A stretch of DNA of 58,166 nucleotides from an uncultured Verrucomicrobiales bacterium (GTDB taxonomy: Bacteria > Verrucomicrobiota > Verrucomicrobiia > Verrucomicrobiales > Akkermansiaceae), in the NCBI GenBank assembly GCA_937928425.1, contig CALFVL010000007.1, forward strand, positions 1 through 58,166. Reading direction: 5' to 3'. The notes beneath the pieces are model-generated. The model was given only the letters and a program-made list of their open reading frames with translations. It searched no databases and was not told where the DNA came from. A program made the position numbers and the translations under genes. Shown here piece by piece: positions 32,797 through 40,962 of the stretch. Every line of letters starts with the position of its first letter. Positions within the stretch are counted from its first letter, which is position 1.

Positions 32797-35367
32797 ATGG
32801 GGCCTCAATCTATGGAACCCTCTTTTATTAACGGATATAAAATCCTCTCTGAAATCGGTGTGGGCTGTGCTGGGACTGTCTATGAAGTAGAGGGTAAGAA
32901 TGGGGAAATTTGCGCACTGAAGGTCTATGATATGATGTCTTCAAATGCTGGGCTTTTGGCGAGCCGAGTAAAACGAGTGATCGATGGGGGGGCGCAGCAT
33001 GTGACTGTGCCCGTGATCGAGCAGGCTTTAGAGGAAAGACCTAGTTATTTAGTGATGCCCTTGATGGGTAAGCGTGCTGAAGGGGGGGAGGCGTCATTCC
33101 AGCCGCAGACGCTGCAGACCTCTTATGCAGACTACGAGACGAGCGAGCTGACATGGCCCTTTCTAGTGAAATTGGCGACTCGCTTAGCGAGTCTACATAC
33201 CGCGAAGGTGGCACACGGGAATCTCAAGCCTGGGAATATCTTTTTAGAAGAAGACGGAGGGCCTTTATTATCGGACTACGCAAGTGGTCTGATGCCTGGG
33301 GTCCACCGGATCGGATATAGTGATGCCTTACTCTATGCTCCTCCAGAGCAGTTACGTTTTCCAGATGGGTATCATGAGGAGGCTGGATACCGCTGGGATG
33401 TTTATGCTTTTGGGGTGCTTGCCTACCGTTTGCTAACTGGGAAGTTTCCTCGCTGCCATGAGGTCTTTAATACGGTGAGTCCAGCCCCGGGAACTCAGCA
33501 AAGATTTGGGATCGAGGCTGATTATCAAGGAATCGTGGAGGGATTAGAGGGGAGTGGGGACTTGCAATGGCCTACGGAGGCGCAGGATGAGCGCGAGGCT
33601 CGACGCCGAGAGGTGGTGATAGACTGTCTCTCGCTTGATCCGCTGGGACGCCCTAGTAATATGAGGGAGGTTTCTCGGCACTTTGAGAACTTGGAGATAG
33701 ATCTCTCAGTTAGGGAGGAGAATGAGCGCTTACTTACGAGTGAGAAGAAGGCCCAGCGGAAAAAGCGTGGAATGGCCGTGCTCTTGGGGCTCACCTCGGT
33801 GGCAGCACTGGGGCTGGGTGCAGCGTGGATGCACTCGCAAAAAATGAGAATTTCGGAAGAGGAGCAGGCGAGAGTAAAGTTGGAGCAGCAACGAGAGCTG
33901 AGCGAGTCTGCAATGGCTGCACTGAGACGTGAGCGGGATGATTCTCTGGCTGGTAAAAAGGAGGCGATGAGGCTGCGCGACGAGTTGCAAGAATCCTTAA
34001 GTGCGGAACAGGGGAAATCACAATTTGAAATTGCGTCAGTGCAGGAGACGAATGAGGCATTGTTCAATTGGATCTTAGCTGAGGGCGTAGAAAACTTGCC
34101 GGTTTTAGAGGGGAGGGCTGAGCGCTTGAGTTATCTGGCGGAGAAACTCGATGAGCAGTTAGAGGGCTTAAAGAAACGGCCTGAACTGGCTGAGCATGCG
34201 GCTTTATTACGTTTACGGAAGGCTGAGTTGGCTTTAGCTCGTGGTGATGTACGGGGGGGAAAGGACTTGTTAGAAGATGCGATTGATCAAGGAAACTTTT
34301 CTGAAAAATACTTGGCAAGGGCCAGAATGAGGCTGTTTTTAATCAGCTCGAAATTAGATCCTGCGAATTTAGAAACCTTGATCAAGCCTACGGAGGATTC
34401 GATCGAGGCGGCTTGGGGAAATGACAAATCCCTCTCGTTACGGGCGAAGGCGGCGATGGAGTTAGGGCAAGCACGGATGTGGAATGCTAAGGGCGATCGC
34501 TCGCGCGCGGAGGTAGAGTTTCTCGCGAGTTTAAAATCATATAAGGAATTGGCGCAGCTCTATCCTGAGAATCCGGCAGTGGCTCTGCTGGTAGGAAAGC
34601 GTTACCTTTCTGCTGCGTCGGCTGCTGAAGGTGAAGGTGCCTTTGAGAATGCTGCGGTCCTTCGGGCAGAGGCTGCGGCTGCTTTCAGCGAGTTAGCTAA
34701 GAAACAGAAAAGTCCGTCACCTGAGCTGGAGTATCAAATCGCCTCGGCAAGTGCGGCGCGTGCGGTGACTCAATGGCAGCAGGGGGATACCTTTGGTGCT
34801 GAGGCCTTGGCCAGAGAAGGGGTGGCGAAGTTGCGTTCTCTTCAGGCGAAATTACCGAATGACTTTCGAGTGACTTTAGATCTAGCTTCTCAGCAAGGGA
34901 TCATCGCGACAGCCCTCCGAGACGAAGGGAAGCCAAAAGAGGCACAGGCGATTTTAACAGAGAGCATTAAAAGTCTGGAAGCTGGATTGAAAGGGAAGCC
35001 AGAGGAGTGGAGTGGGCGCTATCTCTTAGCTTCCTTAAAGTGGCAGCTGGCGGGCCTCATGGGCCAACAAGGAGAAAGTGATTCTGAGTTAGAGATGGGT
35101 GCCGTAGCCCGAGATGAGCTGAGGGCTTTACTAGCAAGTGATATGGTTCGCCCACGGCCTTCTGAGGTGCGGAGATCTCTAGCGTATCTGTGCGCAGATC
35201 TTGGGTATTCTGCGGACTTGCGAAATAAGCGAGAGCTAGCGGTGACCTACTTGGAAGAGGCGAAGCGCCTATGGCAAGAGTTAGCCCGAGATGAGGGCGA
35301 TCAATTAGAAATCCGCCAAGGTTACCATAGTGCTAATAATCGCCTAGAGGAGATGGGGGTAGAGTAA
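32797..35367 (+). CDS. Membrane pseudokinase with coiled coil and TPR-like region
   Basis: The 856-residue product starts with a Ser/Thr kinase fold: glycine loop EIGVGCAGTVYEVEG (~18-32), Lys in ICALKVYD, catalytic loop AHGNLKPGNIFL (~147), DYASG in place of DFG, YAPPEQL in the APE position, and DVYAFGVLAYRLLTGKFP. The HRD aspartate is replaced by Asn (HGN), and DFG by DYA, so catalysis is probably lost or unusual. A membrane helix (GMAVLLGLTSVAALGLGAAW, ~328-347) precedes a coiled coil (~355-415) and a helical repeat region (to 856) resembling divergent TPRs. It may act as a signalling scaffold. ATG 32797 was chosen for its GGAG site. Confidence 0.8.
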   Translation: MGPQSMEPSFINGYKILSEIGVGCAGTVYEVEGKNGEICALKVYDMMSSNAGLLASRVKRVIDGGAQHVTVPVIEQALEERPSYLVMPLMGKRAEGGEASFQPQTLQTSYADYETSELTWPFLVKLATRLASLHTAKVAHGNLKPGNIFLEEDGGPLLSDYASGLMPGVHRIGYSDALLYAPPEQLRFPDGYHEEAGYRWDVYAFGVLAYRLLTGKFPRCHEVFNTVSPAPGTQQRFGIEADYQGIVEGLEGSGDLQWPTEAQDEREARRREVVIDCLSLDPLGRPSNMREVSRHFENLEIDLSVREENERLLTSEKKAQRKKRGMAVLLGLTSVAALGLGAAWMHSQKMRISEEEQARVKLEQQRELSESAMAALRRERDDSLAGKKEAMRLRDELQESLSAEQGKSQFEIASVQETNEALFNWILAEGVENLPVLEGRAERLSYLAEKLDEQLEGLKKRPELAEHAALLRLRKAELALARGDVRGGKDLLEDAIDQGNFSEKYLARARMRLFLISSKLDPANLETLIKPTEDSIEAAWGNDKSLSLRAKAAMELGQARMWNAKGDRSRAEVEFLASLKSYKELAQLYPENPAVALLVGKRYLSAASAAEGEGAFENAAVLRAEAAAAFSELAKKQKSPSPELEYQIASASAARAVTQWQQGDTFGAEALAREGVAKLRSLQAKLPNDFRVTLDLASQQGIIATALRDEGKPKEAQAILTESIKSLEAGLKGKPEEWSGRYLLASLKWQLAGLMGQQGESDSELEMGAVARDELRALLASDMVRPRPSEVRRSLAYLCADLGYSADLRNKRELAVTYLEEAKRLWQELARDEGDQLEIRQGYHSANNRLEEMGVE

Positions 35368-35380
35368 GGGGGAGCTCTCA

Positions 35381-36145
35381 TTAGAGGTTCTTTGTCTTAA
35401 AGCGGTAACCTGGGGCGAGTCTGGTGATTTCTTCTTGTAGGCGTTCTTGGAGTTGAGGGCTTCCGTAAAAGGGACCGGCGCCACCTCCTCCAGTGGTATG
35501 GGTCTCGATAAGGACGAGTTCCTTCCCTGAGATCATGAAGGATGGATTCCCGCTATCTCCGCCTACGAGTTTTTTATTCCAGCCGTGGAGCTGGGGCTGG
35601 TCGTAGCGAAAGGAGATAAAATTCGAGACTACGAGTCTTACTTTATGAAAGAAGAGTCTACGATTCTGATCTGTGATGACCGCTGTCTGATCGACGAGGT
35701 GGCTGTAATCTTCTCTGGGCGTAGGGAGGGGGTAAATTTTATATCCCTGAGGGACGTCACGGTCGAGGAGACCTACGGAAACGTCTCCGAGGACGGGACG
35801 GAGGTGGGTGATGGTGCGAGTGAGGCGTTTGCCATTCCGATCATGGAAGATGACGGGCGAGCCGGGGTTACGGGGGTAGTGTTTTGCCATGACGACATGG
35901 CGTTTGGTGATGAGGGTGACGGTTTGTCGCTGGTTAAAGGAGATTCCTGACATGTCGAAATCACGAGCCCAGTTATCAGTCATGACGGCATCTTCAGTGG
36001 TGGAGTAAACCTTAAAGATATTCGGAGCTGCTTTAGGAGGTGGAAGTTGAGGCGCGGAGAAGGAGCTACGGTGACTATGGCTACTGGGACCGGAACAGGA
36101 GAAGAGGATGAAAGGAAGAAGGCAGACGAGAGGGATACTTTTCAT
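35381..36145 (-). CDS. Trypsin-like serine protease fold lipoprotein
   Basis: The 254-residue product has the lipoprotein signal MKSIPLVCLLPFILFSC and a Ser/Pro/His-rich linker. A trypsin-like core follows: TLITKRHVVMAKHYPRNPG (possible catalytic His), LGDVSVGLLDRDV (possible Asp) and LVGGDSGNPSFMISGKELVL (GDSG with the nucleophile Ser, near residue 195). The C-terminus has a Gly-rich loop THTTGGGGAGPF. It would be anchored in the periplasm or outer membrane. It is convergent with the pseudokinase gene, 13 bases away. Family membership is inferred from the GDSG and fold pattern only. Confidence 0.65.
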   Translation of the reverse strand: MKSIPLVCLLPFILFSCSGPSSHSHRSSFSAPQLPPPKAAPNIFKVYSTTEDAVMTDNWARDFDMSGISFNQRQTVTLITKRHVVMAKHYPRNPGSPVIFHDRNGKRLTRTITHLRPVLGDVSVGLLDRDVPQGYKIYPLPTPREDYSHLVDQTAVITDQNRRLFFHKVRLVVSNFISFRYDQPQLHGWNKKLVGGDSGNPSFMISGKELVLIETHTTGGGGAGPFYGSPQLQERLQEEITRLAPGYRFKTKNL

Positions 36146-36172
36146 GAAGTTTTGATAGAGGATGGAGGAGAT

Positions 36173-36209
36173 AAAAAAAGCCCAGAGTTACGTGGGGTAA
36201 CTCTGGGCT
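36173..36209 (-). terminator. Intrinsic terminator of the sugar kinase gene
   Basis: A 13-bp perfect stem (36179-36191 and 36197-36209, AGCCCAGAGTTAC) with a 5-base loop is followed on the minus strand by a T-run. It begins 20 bases after the kinase stop. Confidence 0.87.
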
Positions 36210-36228
36210 CTGGAATGGATTTACGATT

Positions 36229-37329
36229 TTAGCGATCGACCCGAGCGGAACCTCCGCCGACAAGCTTTGCGACTTCGTCACGGGTGACCATGGTGGTGTC
36301 ACCGGGAGTGGTCATGGCGAGCGCTCCGTGGGCTGCTCCCCATTCTACGGCTTGGGCGGCATCGTTAAATTCGAGGAAGCCGTAGATGAGGCCGGAGGCG
36401 AAGGAGTCTCCGCCGCCGACGCGATCGAAGATTTCAAGGTGCTCACGGTTGATCGAGTTATGGAACTGGCCATCATGCCAGGCGAGGGCAGCCCAGTCAT
36501 TATCTGAAGCAGAGTGAACCTCGCGCAGGGTGGTGGCGGTCGCCTTGAAATTAGGGAAGGTTTCTACCGCTTTTTCGATCATTTTTTTAAAGTTGGAGAT
36601 GTCGATACCCGTGATGTTTTCCTCGTCCACTCCCTCGACTTCAAAGCCGAGGCAGGCGGTGAAATCTTCTTCGTTACCGATCATGACGTCGACGTATTGG
36701 GCGATCTCACGGTTCACTTCTTGGCATTTTTTTTGACCTCCGATGGACTTCCAGAGTGAGGGGCGGTAGTTAAGATCGTAGGAGACGATGGTGCCGTGTT
36801 TTTTGGCAATTTTACAGGCTTCGATGGTGAGTTGAGCATTGCCTTCTGAGAGGGCGGCAAAGATTCCTCCGGTGTGAAACCAGCGGACTCCAAGGGTGCC
36901 GAAGATGTGCTCGAAGTCGAAGTCCTCAATGGTCAGTTGGCTGGCGGCGGTGTGGCCGCGGTCTGAGGTGCCCTTAGCTGCCCGGACGCCAAAGCCGCGT
37001 TCGGTGAAGTTTAGGCCATTACGAGCGGCGATTCCAAGACCATCGAAGTCAGCCCATTTGATGAACTGGGTATCGACTCCGCCTTGGAGAACGAGGTCTT
37101 CAAGAAGGCGGCCGACTTCATTATCTACGAAGCCGGTAAGGACGGCGGCACGTTTACCGAAGCAGCGGCGGAGGCCACGGGCGACGTTGTATTCACCACC
37201 TCCTTCCCAGGCTTGGAATTGGCGAGTGGTGCGGACGCGACCGTCACCGGGATCGAGACGGAGCATGATTTCGCCCATGGAAATGATGTCGTAGGCGCAG
37301 TCTGAGGCGGGTTTGATATCGAGGCTCAT
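36229..37329 (-). CDS. kdgK: PfkB-family sugar kinase, probable 2-keto-3-deoxygluconate kinase
   Basis: The 366-residue product has the PfkB signature start ISMGEIMLRLDPGDGRVRTT, the substrate-binding GGGEYNVARGLRRCFGKRAA, VSYDLNYRPSLWKS (~195) and the C-terminal ATP/anion-hole motif FDRVGGGDSFASGLIYGFLE (~315), with catalytic Asp in GGGDSF. This layout is typical of KDG kinases, which phosphorylate KDG made from hexuronates. Upstream on the same strand, 42 bases away, lies a D-2-hydroxyacid dehydrogenase gene. UxaC, 17 kb away, would supply the upstream part of the route. Ribokinase-like specificity cannot be excluded. Confidence 0.78.
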   Translation of the reverse strand: MSLDIKPASDCAYDIISMGEIMLRLDPGDGRVRTTRQFQAWEGGGEYNVARGLRRCFGKRAAVLTGFVDNEVGRLLEDLVLQGGVDTQFIKWADFDGLGIAARNGLNFTERGFGVRAAKGTSDRGHTAASQLTIEDFDFEHIFGTLGVRWFHTGGIFAALSEGNAQLTIEACKIAKKHGTIVSYDLNYRPSLWKSIGGQKKCQEVNREIAQYVDVMIGNEEDFTACLGFEVEGVDEENITGIDISNFKKMIEKAVETFPNFKATATTLREVHSASDNDWAALAWHDGQFHNSINREHLEIFDRVGGGDSFASGLIYGFLEFNDAAQAVEWGAAHGALAMTTPGDTTMVTRDEVAKLVGGGSARVDR

Positions 37330-37371
37330 TAGCAGAATTTATAGTTGATGAGGTGATTTGATTTTATGAAA

Positions 37372-38349
37372 TTAGATCAGGCCATTGGCGCAGAGGATGT
37401 CATCAGTTCCAGCGAAGAAGTTGATGGCGTTATGGAGACAGCGGTTGGCTTGACGCTGCACAGACTCGTGAGTGCGTGAGCCGATGTGGCTGGTGATAAT
37501 GCAGTTAGGTGCACCGATGAGCGGATGGTCGGGGGCGGGTGGCTCGGCGTCTAGGACGTCAGCGCCATATCCGCCGACTTTACCAGACTTTAGGGCAGCA
37601 GCCATATCGGCGGTGTTGACGAGTTCTCCACGAGCGCAGTTGAGGACGATGACGTGATCACGCATTTCCGCAATTTTTGCGGCGTTGATCATGTTTTCAG
37701 TCTCTTCATTAAGGAAGCAGTGAAGGGAGACCACGTCTGAGTTATGGAGGACTTCATCCATGCTGTCGCAGCGCTTGATCTGGTGTTGAGTAGCGAAGGA
37801 GTCATCGAAGTAAGGATCGAAGGCGATGATGTCCATGCCGAAGGCGCGGGCACGAATAGCGACTTCTTTACCGATCCGGCCTAGCCCGATGATGCCGATC
37901 GTTTTCCCCATAATTTCGTTGCCAACGGGCTTTTTCCAACCTGCAACCCATTCGCCGTTTTGGACCGCGACTGCATTTGATTGGATATCCTTGGTGATGC
38001 CGAGGAGGAGCCCGAAGGTGTGTTCGGCAACGGTGGTGTGATTTACGCCAGGGGTGAAGAGGACTGGGAGTTTATTTTCCGTGGCGTAGTCGACATTAAT
38101 TTTATCAAGGCCGATCCCGTATTTTGAGATGATTTGAAGGCGGGGTAGTGACTTATCAATGACCGCCGCCGTGATGGCATCATCTCCGCAGAGGAAGGCA
38201 TCGAAGTCCCCGGCGAGTTCTAGCATATCGGACTCAGACAGAGGTCCGCGTGCACGTACGATTTCCCAGTCTTGAGTGTTCAGGAGATCTTGGTGGCTTC
38301 CGGGAGTGTCTTGGAAGGAGGTCGTGGTGAGTAGGACTCTTTTGCTCAT
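37372..38349 (-). CDS. D-2-hydroxyacid dehydrogenase (phosphoglycerate dehydrogenase-like)
   Basis: The 325-residue product has a substrate domain and an NAD-binding domain with IMGKTIGIIGLGRIGKEVAI (~148-167), catalytic Arg in VLNCARGELVNTADM, Glu in DVLDAEPPAPDHPL and His in CIITSHIGSRTHES. It lacks the ACT domain of SerA. Candidate reactions include 3-phosphoglycerate, glyoxylate or keto-acid reduction. It is the upstream partner of the KDG kinase gene, so a role in sugar-acid metabolism is plausible but not shown. Confidence 0.88.
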   Translation of the reverse strand: MSKRVLLTTTSFQDTPGSHQDLLNTQDWEIVRARGPLSESDMLELAGDFDAFLCGDDAITAAVIDKSLPRLQIISKYGIGLDKINVDYATENKLPVLFTPGVNHTTVAEHTFGLLLGITKDIQSNAVAVQNGEWVAGWKKPVGNEIMGKTIGIIGLGRIGKEVAIRARAFGMDIIAFDPYFDDSFATQHQIKRCDSMDEVLHNSDVVSLHCFLNEETENMINAAKIAEMRDHVIVLNCARGELVNTADMAAALKSGKVGGYGADVLDAEPPAPDHPLIGAPNCIITSHIGSRTHESVQRQANRCLHNAINFFAGTDDILCANGLI

Positions 38350-38409
38350 GGTGTAAGTTGTCTGACAGGTTGCTAGAGGGTATTTTGTGGAGATGCAATA
38401 AAAAGCAAA

Positions 38410-39186
38410 CTAGCGTGTGAGGATTCCTTTTGAAGAGGGGGAGCGGACTGCCTCGATAAGTTTCTCAGCACTGGGGCTCCAGTCTTGTTGTTCCGCTTCG
38501 ATGAGAGCTTGGCTGCGTGAGAGCTTTGAATTGAGGAGGAGCGCGTAGGCTTTTTTAAGCTCGGTTCGCTGTGCCGGTGAGAAGCCAGCTCGCTTTAGTC
38601 CGATCGTGTTGAGACCTGAGAGCTGGTTGATTTTATGGACGATGCAGTAGGGCGGGATATCTCGGGTCATGCCGGAATTACCCTGAATCATGGCGAGGTC
38701 TCCTATGTGGATGAATTGATGAATGGCACTGCCTCCGCCAAGGAAGATGTGTGAGCCGAGTTGGCAGTGGCCGGCGATCATGACGTTATTGGCGAGAATG
38801 TTATGATCAGCGATGCAGACATCATGAGCAAGGTGGGAGGCTGCCATGAGGAAGTTATGATCACCGATTACGGTGTGTTGCTGCGCTCTTGTGCTGCGAT
38901 TGATCGTGACGTGTTCTCGGAAGCTATTGTGATTTCCGATGAGGACCCCGGAGGGGGTGAGGGGATCAAAGCTAAGGTCTTGCGGGTCTCCTCCGATGAC
39001 GGCTCCGTGACCGATGGTGTTTTCTGCCCCCATGGTGACACCTGAACAGATTTTAGCATGGGAGGCGATATGGCAGGCTGCTCCGATAGTAACGTGACTT
39101 TCGATGATGGCGAAGGGACCAATCTCGACATCAGGAGCGAGTTGCGCATTGTCAGAAACGAGGGCTGTGGAATGGATTTGTGGCAT
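38410..39186 (-). CDS. lpxA: UDP-N-acetylglucosamine O-acyltransferase LpxA
   Basis: LpxA adds a hydroxyacyl chain to UDP-GlcNAc, the first step of lipid A synthesis. The 258-residue product shows the left-handed beta-helix hexapeptide repeats (VEIGPFAIIESHVTIG, MGAENTIGHGAVIGGDPQDL), the catalytic His region REHVTINRSTR (~110), HLAHDVCIADHNILANNVMI and the conserved GMTRDIPPYCIVHKINQLSG, then a helical C-terminus. Length is close to E. coli LpxA (262). It begins two bases after radC. Other lpx genes are not nearby. Confidence 0.94.
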   Translation of the reverse strand: MPQIHSTALVSDNAQLAPDVEIGPFAIIESHVTIGAACHIASHAKICSGVTMGAENTIGHGAVIGGDPQDLSFDPLTPSGVLIGNHNSFREHVTINRSTRAQQHTVIGDHNFLMAASHLAHDVCIADHNILANNVMIAGHCQLGSHIFLGGGSAIHQFIHIGDLAMIQGNSGMTRDIPPYCIVHKINQLSGLNTIGLKRAGFSPAQRTELKKAYALLLNSKLSRSQALIEAEQQDWSPSAEKLIEAVRSPSSKGILTR

Positions 39187-39188
39187 GG

Positions 39189-39887
39189 TTAGATGAGGCG
39201 TTCTTGGTGGAATGAGTAGTAGCCTTTTGTCCCATCTTGTGGGCGGCCTACGATGAGGTGATCTACTAAATTCAGCCCCATGGTGAGGGAGGCTTTGGCC
39301 AAGGAGGAGGTCAGGGTGCGGTCCTGTGCACTGGGTGTGGGGTCACCTGAGGGGTGGTTATGGGAGATGATAAAGTTAGGCGCTTGGTCGATGAGGACTG
39401 GGCGGAGAATCTCTGAGACGCTGGCGACTGTCTGGTTAGTAGAGCCGCTGGTGAGCTCGCGTACTTTGATGATCTTACCATTCCCATGAAGGGTGATGAT
39501 GAAGAGTTTCTCCGTGGCGAGGTGGGCGAGTTGTGGGGCGAGGAAGTGGTAAATGTCTAAGGTGTTTTGGAGCCGAATGGAGTGAGAGTCGTCTCGAGCG
39601 GCACGAGTGCCTAGCTCGAATGCGGCTAAAAGTTGACAGGCCTTGGCGAGTCCTAAACCGTGTTCTTTACAGAGCTCGCCAAGGTCCATGCGGGCGAGGG
39701 CGACGAGGCCGCCGTGTTTACGTAGGAGATGACGACCGATCTCGATGGCGCTGGCGCCCTTGGTCCCCGTCCTGAGGAAGATGGCTAAGAGTTCCTCGTT
39801 AGAAAGGGCGGCGGGACCGAGCGAGGCCATTTTCTCACGAGGTTTTTGCTCGTCAGGGAGGTCATGGATACGTTGATGCTGGTCCAT
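39189..39887 (-). CDS. radC: RadC/MPN family protein
   Basis: The chosen ATG gives MDQHQRIHDLPDEQKPREKM and 232 residues, the usual RadC length (~225); the longer frame overlaps the DCC gene. It has an N-terminal helix-hairpin-helix (ALSNEELLAIFLRTG...ARMDLGELCKEHGLGLAKA) and a JAB/MPN metal motif ISHNHPSGDPTPSAQD (~180). RadC was named from a DNA-repair mutant, but its true role is unresolved. It is the first gene of the radC-lpxA pair and divergent from the DCC gene. Confidence 0.92.
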   Translation of the reverse strand: MDQHQRIHDLPDEQKPREKMASLGPAALSNEELLAIFLRTGTKGASAIEIGRHLLRKHGGLVALARMDLGELCKEHGLGLAKACQLLAAFELGTRAARDDSHSIRLQNTLDIYHFLAPQLAHLATEKLFIITLHGNGKIIKVRELTSGSTNQTVASVSEILRPVLIDQAPNFIISHNHPSGDPTPSAQDRTLTSSLAKASLTMGLNLVDHLIVGRPQDGTKGYYSFHQERLI

Positions 39888-39933
39888 CGGAAAGAATCTT
39901 CGATTTTTCGAAGAGAGGTGGCAAGCTTCACTC

Positions 39934-40323
39934 GTGAGGGAGAGGACGATTGTGTTTTTTGACGGAGAGTGCCTGATGTGTAAAGGCACGTTGAGGTGGC
40001 TGAACCGGCTGGATGTGAAAGATCGCTTGTACTTTGCGCCCTTAGACGGGGTGACTGCGGGAGAGTGGGACATTGATACTCAAGATGAGGATTCCATCGC
40101 GCTGATTCACGAGGGTATGATCTATCGAGCGAGTGAGGCCATACGGATGGCCTTGGCTGAAGTAGGTGGAATCGGGTATGGGATCGCTTTTTTTCTTAAG
40201 ATGATTCCGCTGCGCTGGCGGGAGTGGGGGTATCGGTGGATTGCACAGCGCCGCAAAACTTTGGTGACAGAGGAGCGCTGTGGTGTTCTAGACGAAGGGG
40301 TGCGTGAGAAGATTTTAGAGTAG
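39934..40323 (+). CDS. DCC family thiol-disulfide oxidoreductase-like protein (DUF393)
   Basis: The 129-residue product opens MRERTIVFFDGECLMCKGTL with the defining DGxCxxC motif of the DCC family, and contains FAPLDGVTAGEW, RASEAIRMALAEVGGIGYGI and a C-terminal RKTLVTEERCGVL. A GTG start (39934) was used because the motif begins only eight residues in. A thioredoxin-like fold with redox activity is predicted from the family. The gene is divergent from radC with 46 bases between starts. It is followed by the tRNA-Ala gene. Confidence 0.82.
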   Translation: MRERTIVFFDGECLMCKGTLRWLNRLDVKDRLYFAPLDGVTAGEWDIDTQDEDSIALIHEGMIYRASEAIRMALAEVGGIGYGIAFFLKMIPLRWREWGYRWIAQRRKTLVTEERCGVLDEGVREKILE

Positions 40324-40424
40324 GGCGGTGCAGGTGTGATTGGCCTTTTAAAAGGAGGAATCTTTTTTTCGCTTGCTAGTGGGGAAGGGAGGGCCTATTG
40401 CAACTCCCGTCCTGAATAAACTCG

Positions 40425-40500
40425 GGGGCGTTAGCTCAGTTGGTAGAGCATCTGCATGGCATGCAGAGGGTCAGCGGTTCGAATCCGCTACGCTCCACCA
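40425..40500 (+). tRNA. tRNA-Ala (GGC)
   Basis: The cloverleaf is complete: acceptor GGGGCGT/ACGCTCC, D-arm with AGCTCAGTTGGTAGAGC, anticodon loop ATGGCAT (anticodon GGC), T-arm GGTTCGAATCC and encoded CCA. An intrinsic terminator lies 55 bases downstream. Confidence 0.97.
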
Positions 40501-40554
40501 CTTTTTTCTCATGAGTGAGCGAAGAATGGTGCTGGGGGGAAGCTCAGGAAGATG

Positions 40555-40577
40555 ACCGGCCAAGAGCCGGTTTTTTT
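40555..40577 (+). terminator. Terminator between tRNA-Ala and rsfS
   Basis: ACCGGC-CAAGA-GCCGGT followed by a seven-base T-run. It ends the tRNA transcript and shows that the upstream extension of the rsfS frame through this hairpin is not coding. Confidence 0.8.
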
Positions 40578-40599
40578 GTCAAATAGACGCCTTAAATTT

Positions 40600-40962
40600 A
40601 TGCTTATTGGAGAAGACCTCGCGATCGCCTGTGCGAATGCCGCTGATGAATTGAAGGCTGAAGATATTCAGGTATTTGATTTACGAGGGATTTCCTCGCT
40701 GACTGACTATATGGTGGTCTGTGCAGGGAATTCGATGCCGCACCTGAAGGCGATTGTCCGAGAAGTGGAATCGCGAGTGAGAGAGAAGGGAGCCGAGTCT
40801 GCCTTACAGACAGAGGGGAAAGCGGCAAGCCGCTGGGTTGTGATCGACTTTGTGGATGTGATGGTGCACGTGCTGGATCAAGAATTTAGAGAGCATTATG
40901 CCCTTGAAACTTTATGGGGCGATGCGAAGGAGGTGATCTGGAATGGCGATGATGAGGATTGA
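40600..40962 (+). CDS. rsfS: Ribosomal silencing factor RsfS (Iojap/DUF143)
   Basis: RsfS binds ribosomal protein L14 and blocks subunit joining when nutrients are scarce. The 120-residue product from MLIGEDLAIACANAADELKA has the family core EDIQVFDLRGISSLTDYMVV, CAGNSMPHLKAIVREVESRV, WVVIDFVDVMVHVLDQEFRE and YALETLWGDAKEV. The 48-base longer frame was rejected because it contains a terminator hairpin. The stop overlaps cinA by 20 bases, and the cinA ribosome site lies inside rsfS, so the two are coupled. Confidence 0.93.
   Translation: MLIGEDLAIACANAADELKAEDIQVFDLRGISSLTDYMVVCAGNSMPHLKAIVREVESRVREKGAESALQTEGKAASRWVVIDFVDVMVHVLDQEFREHYALETLWGDAKEVIWNGDDED
40927..40934 (+). promoter_or_regulatory. 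Full-length Shine-Dalgarno of cinA
   Basis: AAGGAGGT is fully complementary to the 16S rRNA 3' end and lies 8 bases before the ATG at 40943. It is unusually strong for this window, where most genes have weak sites, and is embedded in the rsfS coding region. Confidence 0.75.

Noticed and set aside
39888-40073. Upstream extension of the RadC frame
   Set aside because: Overlaps the divergent DCC gene and adds residues unlike the family.
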